64,000 bases of DNA from Sipunculus nudus (taxonomy: Eukaryota > Annelida > Sipuncula > Golfingiida > Sipunculidae): assembly GCA_026874595.1 (NCBI GenBank), contig CM049308.1:46691327-46755326 (forward strand). The letters run 5' to 3'. Under the pieces are notes generated by a model. The model was not told the origin of the DNA, did no database searches, and worked only from the letters and a program-made list of their open reading frames with translations. Below, in pieces: positions 50,087 to 61,540 of this stretch. A program made the position numbers and the translations under genes. Position 1 is the first letter of the stretch. Each line of letters opens with the position of its first letter.

Positions 50087-51043
50087 TATTAAAAACCTAT
50101 TTTCACACTTCAGGACTGTCTAATATCAAAACCACTCATCTGTTTTTCCTCATATTTACCATAAATATTCCTCTATATAGTTCATATGTACATGCCAGAA
50201 ATTATGTCTGTATTATATAATTTAAAAAAGTTATGGGCCCAAACATAATGCATTTTGTAAAAAACAGGAAAGATATTTGATCACTTAACACAAAACCTGT
50301 TAAAGCTATGGACTTTTTCCCAGTAATATAACTTTAATTAATCAAAATTAAATTGTATACCCAAAATTAGATCAAAATCTTTTAAATTTTTTAACATATT
50401 AACAAAAATAAAAAATTTGTTCCTTAAATTTTGCCCAACTTTGACCATGGCACGTTTTTTTCCTGTTAGTACTGTGGATTTAATTTTCACAGCATGCTTA
50501 TGTTAGCATTTTGTCTGTTAACACCAGAAATGTGAAACCAGTTGATAAAAAACTGTAGATTTTATTCAAGTTTTCAAGCACCATATCACATATTGTTTAC
50601 ATCAAGCTAGTGTTATGCAGTTTGCAAGAGCTCAGCTCCCCAGCTTCAGCTCTCAGTTACTTAAATTTGGCATACAATAAGATGTCTCCAAAATCCCCTA
50701 CCATGCCAAGAATTTGGTCACTAGGACTTAATACCTTCGAGATATTAATGAAAAACAAGACTGCCTAATATCAAAACCACTGGTCTGACTTTAATCATAT
50801 ATAATATATATATTTTTCTATACATTCTCTATGCAGATGCCAGAATTGATGTCAGTATTGCGTAACTGTTTTAAGTTATGGGCCCAAACTTAATGCACTT
50901 TGTAAAAAATCAAGAAATATATTTACTCCCTTAACAAGAGGATTGCTGAAGCTAGAGATTTTTTGTCAGGGATGTAACATTATTTAATCAAGATTCAATT
51001 GAATACACAAAATTTGTTCTGATTTTTCAAATTTTATAAGTTA

Positions 51044-51332
51044 GGCCAAAAATATAAAATAAGGTATGGTTCTCAGGCACTTTTTTTCAGAAATCGGTGC
51101 GGGCGGGCGGTATTTAATTTTTGACTTTTTTTTTAATGCTCTGATAAAATGTCATATAATCAGTGAAAAGCATGAAAATAACAATTTTTTTTGCTAAACA
51201 GGTAAAAGCACTCCATAAATTGTACTATTTTTCTACTTGAAAGATAAAAATCAAAATAAAAATTTTTGATGCGGGGGTTAAAAATTGACGCGGGCGGTGC
51301 CTGAGAACCACACCTTTTATTTTTTTTTGGCC
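51044..51332. mobile_element. GGCC-ended MITE, Harbinger-like (289 bp), TTA target duplication
   Basis: It starts GGCCAAAAATATAAAATAAG, carries inner TATGGTTCTCAGGCAC/GTGCCTGAGAACCACAC, and ends TTTTTTTTTGGCC. TTA lies on both sides (51041-51043 and 51333-51335), and the empty site AAGTTATTAGTAT is found at 37887. It is related to 12832-13169. The perfect three-base TTA duplication supports PIF/Harbinger-type mobilisation. Confidence 0.85.
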
Positions 51333-51916
51333 TTATTAGTATAAACAAAAATTAGTACCTTAAATTTTGCCCAACTTTGACCATGGCACGTTTGTTTCCT
51401 GTGAGCACTGTTGATATAATTTTCATATCATGCACACATAAGGATTTCAGCTTTTTAGTTTAGAAAACTGAAAGAAATTGGCTAAAAATTGTAGCTTTTA
51501 TTAATGTTTTTATGAAACCATGTCAGACCTTGGCTCTCTCCAGCCCCTCTTGAGTCACCTGTATATTGACCTTGTTGAACTTTCAGCAGATTATGCATGC
51601 TTGAGGCGAGGCATTCACTGGGGCAGCCAGGCAGCTTATGGCCAGCCACAGTTGATCCAGGTGTCTAACCCAACTCATCTAGTAGTTTTAACAATAAACA
51701 ATAAATAAACAAATTTTTATTGGTTTTTAATAACAAATTAAAGAAAAATAGAAAAGGAATTTGTTAGTTTATAATAACAGGAAATTAACTTGCAGTTACT
51801 GATAATATAAGAATCTTGTATCAATGGATAGAATGTCACTTATTCCAAATAACACATTACGGTATTTTTCAGTTCAATTTTAATGATAAAAAAGTAAATC
51901 ATATTATTCATTACTA

Positions 51917-54209
51917 CCGTAAATCTTGTTTTTATGGCCGCAAGTCTATTTAAAGCCGCACCCTGAGTTTGCAAGGTCTCTTAAAGGAGCTCCCACTAAG
52001 GTCCAAATACCCAAAACCCCCCTTAAAGGCCGCACCCCGACACCGTCTCTGGCCTTAGGGTAAGATAATCAGCTGCACTTAGCAAAATAAATCACGACAT
52101 AGCTGCTTTAATGAAGACAAGAATAAAAAGTATTAATTACAGAGGTTAAATATGTTGCCAGATTACGTATATTAAATATATTTAACGCTCAAGATTTGGA
52201 CAAAATATCTGTATGTTACTAACGACTTTTGCACATGGATGGGCAGGCATTTATCAGAAAAAGAAAGATTCCCTGAACGATCGTTTTTTTTTTTGTATGG
52301 TGGTTACGCAAAACGATTCTTGTGTACATCAAAACGCTTCTTTGCATATACGTGCAATTGTCAAAGACCATAGTATGAACACTGAATTGAGGTTTATATG
52401 TACATTTATTGAAGCAAAAAGCCTGAATACTATCCACTATTACGCACCATCAAGCAGTAGCGTTCAGGGGGCGACATGATGGCTAAGACTGTTGAAACTG
52501 GTAGATTTTCAACCTGCACGAACTTAATCACGGCTCGTGGCATACATAATAAAAATTTTAATGTAGAACCTTGACATGTATATCTTTCATGCCTTATATA
52601 ACTTTTTATAGAAATCTTGGTAATTGTCACCAAATAATACGTTAAAATCACCCCTGCTGTAACACTGCAGCCCACTTAGTTTGGCATGGTCAAGCAACAC
52701 TGAAATATATGCCTACTTTAAACACATTTGCAGCATTATTTAGCAAAGATTATTTGTTAAGAAAGTAGAATGAATAAAAAGGTGACATCGTAAAGAGTCG
52801 CACAATGGCTGACGATCGTTTTAAAATCAAGTTTGAGTGCCGCCATGTGCTGAAACGCCCTGGTGTTCTGCTAAGAATATTTTGAACTGCTGTACGCGGT
52901 GGGTGGTAAACAGAACAGCCACCTATTCCGTCCCAGTGTGCCATGCGCGAACGCTACCTTGACAAGATGGCTCCCCACAAGGAAACTTTCTTGAGGAAAA
53001 AAACTTGCTTACCTCGACCGGCCATTTTAATTTCACTTTAAAATCACTCGTTTTTCACGCTTCATGTTTGCTATACGTGCGTATCTCGACAAGGTAACTT
53101 AAGTTATTTTGATATTTAGTTAAGTTGACCAGCGATGTTTTCAAATGCACCAGAAAATTGTGACGTGGAGCATTGTCAACGTACGATGTGACAATGATAA
53201 TACCAAAGTAGCCGGTATGAAAATGATTCGAATCTTCCGAGTAATTCAAGAAATGGAATTTTCATCATAGATTAAGATTTCAAAATATTACTTTTAGAAT
53301 TTAAATATACAGTGACTTTAAATGGATTAGCAGAATATTTCTATCCAAAATATATGGGAAAATCAGTAGCAAACAAGAATACAGCACGGCATGTAAAATC
53401 TGTATATTCACCAAATTCCATCGGCCGTGGTGACATGTTCTACCATTTATATCTACAAGCGGGTTTCCCCTCTAACAGTATTTCCATTCATATAATATAT
53501 CCGTGATTGTATAAAAAAAAACAAAGATTAAACAGAAGTAAATGACCGGGCTATACTCATTCAAGGATGAAGGTTTTTCCAGAAACATGACATGGGGGTG
53601 AGAAGTTGGGCTATTCTATATTGAGGTACATGTATCAGACATTATAAAAAATGTCAGTAAGTAACCTTCTAAATTTGAACTTTTATAAAGATTTTATAGT
53701 GTTCTAAATAACATATTTTGATTTTCTGAATTCTTTTTATAAACAACATATATTCCAAGGCAATTCGGCTCCGTCAAAGTTATGACCGGTATTCCTGATA
53801 TTTCCCAACAGACGTCACCACTAGTCCTCACCATAAATAATCTCATTCATTTTAATCTCGTAATAAGTGTTGTTATTGTTCAATGTTTATTGTTATTGTT
53901 CAGTTGATTGCAAATAATTATTATATTTTATATGAACATTTAGACTATACAATTATTTTATTTTATATGAACATTTAGACTATACAATTTTATACAATAA
54001 TTCTTTGACTACAAAGAGTATTTCCTCTGTGGTGTGCTTGATCTCCTATTATCGCCCAAAAGAGCACCATTTCCGGGAGTGAGTTCTTCTCACAGTTAAT
54101 TTCTGATAAACCATCTATTCATGGCCACATCCCGAGTTCAGACAAAAAATCGAGATTTTCGATTTTAAGTTTGTTTTTAAGGCCGGGGCGATAAAAACAA
54201 GATTTACGG
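51917..54209. mobile_element. TA-flanked DNA element with 23-bp inverted repeats (2.3 kb)
   Basis: The ends CCGTAAATCTTGTTTTTATG... and ...ATAAAAACAAGATTTACGG match over 23 bp with one mismatch. TA flanks both sides, and the empty site TTCATTACTAATCATTAGGG is seen at 19945 and 40155. The first five bases and the GCACCC subterminal motifs resemble the element at 38411. The interior is unlike any other part of the window. Its largest frames (52213-52479 +, 53312-53506 +) are unrecognised and no DDE motif set was seen, so it is probably non-autonomous or decayed. Confidence 0.85.
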
Positions 54210-55652
54210 TAATCATTAGGGATCATATGAAGGAAATTAATGATAGAAAAAGATGCAGTTGATAATTTTAATCTAGATTCCTACTGTGTCTAGTGTGTAC
54301 ATTGATTTGAAATAAGTCCAAAACGAATATATTACATTTATTTTTTTTTAATATAAATAAAAGCCATAAAACCAGGTACTTATTATCATTATTTAAATAT
54401 GTGAATTTTGTATATTCTGGATTCTCAACATCATAGTTTGGCTAAAACTGAATAAATACTAGACATGGTGTGAATGCTTTGCAAATGTATTTGAATACAA
54501 ATATGAATATGTACTGCATTAAAAATTTTTATTGCATAAGAATGGGAATTCAGGCAAAAATGAAAGTATTTGAATACCAGCGCAGAATCTTTCAAAATGT
54601 ATTCATGAATGCATACATGAATATATTCTATAATATTAATTTAATAATCATTTCAGTTATATTTTATTTTGAAAAATCATATGATTTTCTTATTTTTTTT
54701 AATAAAAATTATATTGGCACAATATTTGTTATTAAATTTTAATAAATAGTTAAACTCTTTTATTATATGTGCTGCTTATAAGTTATATGGCCAAGTCAAA
54801 ATCTGTGTGACAATAGCACTCCATTTGTTAATAAAATAAATGAAATCAATCCTCTTCCCTGTCTCCAAAGATACTATCAATATCATACATAAGCTAAACA
54901 CCAACAACTCATAATAAAGCTTATATTTATTACCACACAAAACCAGCATGTGCCTCTTTCCCAAATCATATTTTTTATCATATATAACAGCTGAGCGCCA
55001 TGACCCATGCGTCCCTTGTTTCGATATCTTAACGATTTTTTTTTTCTCTATTTTGAGACCTTAAAAGATGCTGTCATCTGTTAATAGGGCACAAATCTTA
55101 ATGACTGGACTTAGAATCTTTTGTCTCGACATGCAGGGAGACCCATGAAAAGTCTCCTTTGGAACCTGAAGTTAGGTCACTGTCACCCATATTGTCCGAG
55201 CTGTGGGGCTCAGAAGTACCCCCAAGAATAATTGAAAATATGATACCAAAGTAAGGCACAAATCATAACCTTTGGGCCCAGAATCTTCTTACTAAACATC
55301 CAAAGAGTTCCTCAAAAGTTCTTCCCAGAAACCTGAAATTGGGTCATAGTGACCTATATTCTCAGAGTTTTGGGGTATGTTTGAGCATTCAAGAAATAAT
55401 GCAAAATACAAATTGCCAGATTCCTCATGAAAGGCTGGTTGGATTGTCATCAAATTTGTTGTGTTTATGGGTCTTGATGATCTTAAGCTAATATGCATGA
55501 ACAATGATGCCACCTATCTTAATTAGTTGTCTGTGCAAGGACATGTCAGTCGGCTGAGCGTCATGACCCGTGGGTCACTTGTATATAGATATAGCTAGCT
55601 GTTTACTGCTTTATTCTGAATTGTGCTATTCATTTTCTGTTGTTTTATGCAG

Positions 55653-55737
55653 ATGGGTGCATGTTTTTCCAAGGTTTTTAATGGCTGTCCACTTCACATC
55701 AACTGTACAGCAAGTTGGGTCAACCCAGATACAAAAG
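55653..55737 (+). CDS. MAP4K3: MAP4K3/5-like gene, first exon of the CNH domain
   Basis: The acceptor is TTTTCTGTTGTTTTATGCAG and the donor is AAAG|GTAAAA. The exon is 85 nt: 28 codons from MGACFSKVFNGCPL to SWVNPDTK, plus one base (G) that would start the next codon, Asp in the family (DTRD or DTKD). This is the conserved beginning of the citron-homology domain of MAP4K3 and MAP4K5, a beta-propeller thought to mediate regulation and protein contacts. The leading ATG is internal to the protein. No following CNH exon (expected to encode something like FGTEEGIYTLN) is visible in the remaining 8.3 kb, so the downstream intron is longer than that. The gene's kinase domain must lie upstream of position 1. 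Confidence 0.95.
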
Positions 55738-55994
55738 GTAAAAATCTTGACATCACCTTTAGTATGCTGAGAATAAACTTTGGGCAACAGAATGAGATCC
55801 GTTTTATTAGCTCTGCTGAGTGTAAGTCACTACCTAAGTTTGTAACTACCTGCCATTAAAATAATTGAAAATTTGATACAAAACCTCAAATATCTTGACA
55901 ATTAATGCACAGATTGCGCTGAATTGTGGCTTTGATATTATTATTTTATTGATATTGTTAGTTCCCGAAAATTTTTGGTGCCTCTTGCATTTAT
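55738..55994. other. Intron after the CNH exon
   Basis: It contains a diverged module (AAACCTCAAATATCTTGACAATTAATGCAC, GTTCCCGAAAATTTTTGGTGCCTC) also seen at 59145-59255, but no exon. Confidence 0.5.
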
Positions 55995-56803
55995 AGCTCA
56001 GCTGACTGCAAGTCATCTGAGCTATAGTCATGGTCCATTGTCCGTAGTCCATCTATCTGTCTGTCCTGCCGTCCATCCATAAGACAGACACATTTCAACA
56101 CCATTGGACCTATGAATTCTAAATTTGGCATACAGTTAGATGTCCCTTTGTTGTCCTACCAAACCCCCAAGTGGGTGTCTATGACTTGTTTTCTTCAAGA
56201 AATTAAGGGAAAACTTCAGTATTTTATTAAAAACTTTTTTCACACTTCAGGACTGTCCAGTGTCAAACCACTCATCTGTTTTTCTTCATATTTACCATAA
56301 ATATTACCAATTATAGTTAATATGTACTAGCAAGAAATTAGGTCAGTATTAAGTAATTTGTAAAAGTTATGGGCCAAAACATATTTTACTTTGTAAAAAT
56401 TGAGGAAAAACATTAAATTTAACAAACTTAGTCACATTGACTATGTCATCTGAGCTATAGTCGTGATCTATTGTCCATCTGTTTGTCTGTCCCACCGGAT
56501 GTCCGTCTGTAAGACTGGCACGTTTCAACACCATTGGACCTACAAATCTGCAATTCTGCAAACAGTTAGATGTTCCAAAAATTGTTACACTTCAAGGGTG
56601 CCTAATATCAAAACCACCTATCTTTTTTTAATCATATTTAGTATTCATGTTCTCCCATACATTTTCTTTGAACATTCCAAAAATTAGGTCAGTATTGCTT
56701 ATTTTGTTGACGTTATGGGCCCAAAAATAATGCAATTTTTTCAGATTCAGGAAATATATTTACTCAACTAACTTGAGAATTGCTGAAGCTGGAGACTGTT
56801 TTT
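55995..56803 (+). mobile_element. CTCAG-family fragments, 5' ends
   Basis: It starts AGCTCAGCTGACTGCAAGTC with CCGT/CTGT repeats; a second 5' segment without its hairpin's first arm starts near 56440 (CATCTGAGCTATAGTCGTG). It is interrupted by the GAAC element at 56804 and resumes at 59034. Confidence 0.7.
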
Positions 56804-59033
56804 AGCGAACCTGTTAGCTTATGCGATGGTGTCCGTCATCCGGCGTCTGTACATTAACCCATACTATCTTGAAAACGGCAAGAATTAGCATCATGAAATC
56901 TTATGCATAAAATTAGTCATCTAAAAAACTCTATCTGGTTTTGCTTATTTTTTGGCTAACTGCATTTTCTTAGATTTTATAGGGAAAAAGCTAAAAAAGC
57001 TTAAAAAATCTTCTCCGAATCTTTTCAGCCAAATGGTCCAATATTTTACAGAAATGATTCCTTGAACAATCTCTCTCAAGTTTGTTGGAATGGTTTAAGT
57101 TCGGTGATTTTTTGCCGAGTTACAGGAAGTTGAACTTAGTCATCTGTCCAAAAAAGCATACTAAAATTACAATCTCAGAAATGGCTTGAGCTATCATCAC
57201 CAAATTTTATGCCTATGTTGGTCACATGAGTCATATCTGAAATTGAGGTATTGGTGGTGCCACCTGCATCGGCCTTTTTTGTATGGGGGTCATCAGTGCC
57301 CGTATCATACTGACAGCTACAAATAACTTCTTCTCTGAAACAAAATGGCCAAATTGTTTAATATCGCACAGAAATGATCCTAGGGTAGTGCTTTCTGAAG
57401 TTTGCTCAAATGGTCTCAGTTCAGTGACTTTTGGCTAAGTTATGGGAAGCTGAATTAAGTCATATGCCTTAACAGCCCATGTAAGCTAAGTGGCTACAAA
57501 AATCTTCTTCTCAAAAACCACTGGGCCAAATTCTTAAATCTCACACATTAATTATCCTTAGAAGTTGATAATTCAAGTTTGTTCAAATGGTTTTGGTTCA
57601 ATGATTTTTGGCTGAGTTATGGGAAGCTGAACTTTGCCATTTTGCTGTATTTTCCCATATGAGTTATAAATCTACAAAACGTTTTTCAACGATTATAAAA
57701 TATTAAATTTTGAGGCCAGTTTGTTTAATATTTTGCAAGAATAATTCCCTGAATCATTCTAATAATAATTGTCTTTTATGGTTCCAAAAAATGAATTTTG
57801 GCTGAATTATAAAGATTGAATTGAGTCATTTTACCATATATGTTAGCTGTGTGAAGCAGATACATCTAGCCTAGCACCAGTTTATCAGCATCCATTACAT
57901 CATGCCTCTAGACATTTAGATTTCAGAATATCTATGGAAAATATTGACAAGAATGTTTTTTAAAAGCTTTTAAAATATGTAAATTTATGATATTACATAT
58001 CATCTGTACACTATTCATAATTTCTCAGGAATAGCAGGAGCTACCATCCCCAAATTTTATGCAATTATCAGTCACATATCAAATGTTGATGGATTTAGCT
58101 AATTATTGCTATCTGCATTTACTTAGATTTTACAGGGAAAGAGTTGATAAAAACTTCTTCTTCTTGTAAAGAGTCCAACCAAATTGTTCAATATTTAACA
58201 GAAATGATCCCAGAGGCGAGCCTTCTCAAGTTTGTTCAAATGGTTTGTGTTGGATAAATTTTAGCAGAGTTACATAACAGGCCAAGAATGTGTATGTTTC
58301 TTGAATAGGTTGAGAAACTGCCAACTGTTTCAGATTTGGCAACAGATCAAGAGTTCATTCAGTGCAGCCAGATTTAGACCAAGAGTTCAATCAGTGCAGC
58401 CAAGCACAAGGCATGTGATCACCTCATGGGCAGCATGTGATCATTTCATGAATAGCATGTGATCACCTCATCAGTATCATGTGATCACCTCATGTTCATT
58501 CAGTGCAGCCAGGTACAGGTCAAAAGTTCACTCAGTCTAGCCAGGTGCAGGTCAAGAGTTCACTCAGTGCAGTAGCCTGAGCCAGTAATTTGTCACAGTA
58601 CACTCGGGGCAACAGCCTTTCTCACCTAAGCCTGGTCAGCCCGGTGCATCAGACTCAAGGCCTGATATTCTGACCTGTCTATGTGTCTTTAATGGCTTTT
58701 TCGTTCACAAGACAGGTTTTGCCATCTACAATGACTTTTGCAAAGTGTATGTGCCTGCTTAATTCTACGGAGGAATTTGATATATCAGCCTGAAATTGGG
58801 CATATTTATACATGTCAAATAGCTTTGTCATATACAAGACTGGTGGTGCCACCTACAATAATTTTTGTGTTGTGTGCACCCATGCCAGAATTTCAGCAGT
58901 GATGTTTGTGTATTGTTTCTTGTTCAAAATGTTTAGTACTTGCATTGTTCATATAGTAGTGGTTCAGCACTGAAGCGTTATACCTGGTGTATATCCATAT
59001 GCACAGGTTTGCATTAGGCCTGTAGGCCTTGTT
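56804..59033 (+). mobile_element. GAAC-family element, shorter version, inserted in a CTCAG element
   Basis: It runs AGCGAACCTGTTAGCTTATGCG ... TTTGCATTAGGCCTGTAGGCCTTGTT, 2.2 kb. The flanks GGAGACTGTTTTT and TCAGGGATATAACTAAATTTAATC join as in the uninterrupted CTCAG copies (9131, 27660). It includes the TGATCA and TCAGTGCAGCC block (58305-58640) and the tail. Confidence 0.82.
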
Positions 59034-59264
59034 TCAGGGATATAACTAAATTTAATCAAGATTCAATTGTGTACCCAAAATAAGATCTGAGGAATAGGAA
59101 TGGTGCTTTGTCCGTTGTCCATCCCCTCAGAATTATCAAAAATATAAAACAAAACCTCAAATATCTTGATAATTAATTCATGGATTTTCATGAATCTTGC
59201 CTTGAATATTGACTATGACTAGTTTGTCAGTTCCCAAAAAGTGGTGGCGCCACCTGTATTTTTT
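59034..59264 (+). mobile_element. CTCAG remainder and a GGTGGCGCCACC module
   Basis: Up to about 59095 this is the continuation of the CTCAG fragment. Then follows TTTGTCCGTTGTCCATCC and a module ending GTGGTGGCGCCACCTGTATT (palindrome 59243-59254), cut by the next GAAC element. Confidence 0.6.
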
Positions 59265-61540
59265 AGCGAACCTGTGAGCTTATGCGATGGTGCAGCGTCG
59301 TCTGTCGTGCGTCGTGTGTCATGCTGCTTGGTTATCTGTACGTTAACCATAGCTATCTCAAAAATGGTAGGAGCTAGCATCACCAAATTTTTTGCAAATA
59401 ATCAGTCATCCAAAAAACTATATTGGAATTTTGTTTTTTTTTTTCTAACTGCATTTTCTTAGATTTTATAGGGGAAAAACTAAAAAAGTTTGAAAATCTT
59501 CTTCTCCGAAACTGTCCAGCCAAATTGTCCAATATTTCACAGAAATGATCCCTGGAACAATCTTTCTCAAGTTTATTCAAATGGTTCCAGTTCGGATATT
59601 TTTGGCCGATTTACAGGAGGTTGAACTTTGTTAACTGTGCAAAAAAGCATATTAAAATTTAAATCTCAGAAATGGCTGGAGCTATCATCACCAAATTTTA
59701 TGCCAATGTTGGTCACATAGGTCATATCTGAAATTGAGGTATTGGTGGCACCACCTGCATCAGCCTTTTTTGTACAGGGTCATCAATGCCTGTATCACAC
59801 TGAGGGCTACAAAAAACTTCTTTTCTGAAACCATAAGGCAAAAATGTTTATATTGCACAGAAATGATCCTAGTGTAGTTCTTTCTGAAGTTTGTTCAAAT
59901 GGTCTCTTTTCAGTGACTTTTGGCTAAGTTATTGGAAGCTGAATTTAGTCATATGCCATAACAGCCCATTGTAGCTCAGTGGCTACAAAGATCTTCTTCT
60001 CAAAACCCACTGGGCTAAATTCTTAAATCTCCCACATTAATTATCCTCAGATGTTGATAATTCAAGTTTGTTCAAATGGTTTTGTTTCAGTGCTTTTTGG
60101 ATGAGTTACGAAGTTAAGAAGCTGAACTTAGCCAGTTTGCTGTATCTTCCTATATGAGTTATAAACCTGCGAAACGTTTTTAGACTGTTGCCACTGAAGC
60201 CATTTTGTTAAATATTTTACAAGAATAATCCCTACAATAATTCTTATAATAATTGTCATTAATGGTTCCACATGAATGATTTTTGGCTGAATTATGGCGA
60301 TTGAATTGAGTCATTTTACCATATATGTTAGCAGTGTGATGCTGTTACATCTAGCCTGGCACCAGTTTATCAGTATCTATTACATCATGCCACTAGACAT
60401 TTAGATTTCAGGTTATCTTTGGTTAATATTGACAAGAAAGTTTTTTTAAAAAGCTTTTAAAAAAATTGATTAATGATTTAAGTTATTCATCATACCAGGC
60501 AATGGGATATTAATGGATATTCAGCTCTCTGTGGCTATATAAATACAACTGTGCGTGGATTATAAATTATTGGTATCCATACTTAACTTTATTCAAGAAT
60601 TTGCCATCAGTGAGATTTTTCTGTATTTTAATTTTGCATTCAGTATGCATCCGTAATAATTTTACATATATTCCTGATTTCTTTTTTATAAAAAGTCAGC
60701 TGAAAAGCATTTTGTATTGGGAAAATTAATTTCAAAGTTATTTCAAGTAGGGACCACTTTTGTTTACAGATGGCAGCACTTGGTTTACCATTGGCATATT
60801 GCCAGTGCCTTGATGTTGGCCATCAGCCAAGGTGATGTCAGCTCTATAAATAGTTTTGGCACAGTGCCTGGAATGGAAGAAGTGCAGCCAGGTATAGGTC
60901 AAGAGTTCACTCAGTGCAGTAGCTGCATTCTATTTATAGCTTTGGAAGACTGCTCAGTGCATCATATTTGGCACCAAAGTTCAGCCTGAATCTATTTATA
61001 GCTTTGGCAGACTGCCAACTGTGTCAGATCATGCAATAGGTCAACACTCAGTGCAGCCAGGTACAGGTCAAATGTTCACTCAGTCTAGCCAGGTGCAGGT
61101 CCAGAGTTCACTCAGTGCAGTAGCTTGAGGCAGCAATTTGTCACAGGTCACTGGGGGGCAACTGCCTTACTCAAATAAGCCTTGTCAGCCCAGTGCATCA
61201 AACCGGGGGAAATTTGATGTATTGGACTGATATTTTGACCTGTCTTTGCGTCTTTGATTATATTCCTATTTACAAGACAGGTGGTGCCACCTACATTGAC
61301 TTTTGCAGTGTATGCTCCTGCTTATTTCTACAGGAATTTGATACGTCAGCCTAAAATTGGGCATGTTTATACATATTGATAGCTTTATAGTGTACAAGAC
61401 TTGTGGCGCCACCTACAAAAATTTTTGCACAGTGTATGTCCCTGCTTATTTCACAGGAGGGTTTTGACATATCAGTCTGACATTGGGCATATTTATATAT
61501 CTCTTCGTTGTATAATAAGACTGGTGGTGCCAGCTACAAT
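59265..61540 (+). mobile_element. GAAC-family element, 5' end to tail, 3' truncated
   Basis: It starts AGCGAACCTGTGAGCTTATGCG and follows the family order through the TCAGTGCAGCC block (60880-61200) and tail modules (GACTGGTGGTGCCAGCTACAATC). It is cut at about 61540 by GTATCCGC-family sequence, so its terminal hairpin is absent. Confidence 0.75.

Larger units (their letters stand above)
47283..55020 (+). mobile_element. CTCAG-family element carrying three nested insertions
   Basis: It starts AGCTCAGCTGACTATAAGTCATC, is interrupted at 47513 in its CAATTTTT tract, resumes at 50087, and ends AACAGCTGAGCGCCATGACCCATGCGTCCCTTGTT. Nested inside are the CTCAG element 47514-50086, a GGCC MITE (51044-51332) and a TA-flanked element (51917-54209). 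Each insertion point is confirmed by an uninterrupted copy elsewhere in the window. Confidence 0.8.
46419..55580 (+). mobile_element. Outer array-type CTCAG element of a deep nest
   Basis: It begins AGTTCAGCTGACTGAAAGTCATCTGAGCTA and continues with the monomer type of 41271-44502 to GCACCACCTGTG at 46740. It resumes near 55021 (CTCTATTTTGAGACC, TTAATAGGGCACAAATC) and ends CGGCTGAGCGTCATGACCCGTGGGTCACTTGT. Everything between is inserted CTCAG elements and their own insertions. A further CTCAG start at 46746 extends to 47282 but has no 3' end of its own. Confidence 0.65.

Noticed and set aside
52213-53506. Short frames inside the TA-flanked element as transposase remnants
   Set aside because: None shows a DDE/D motif arrangement or helix-turn-helix that I can recognise.
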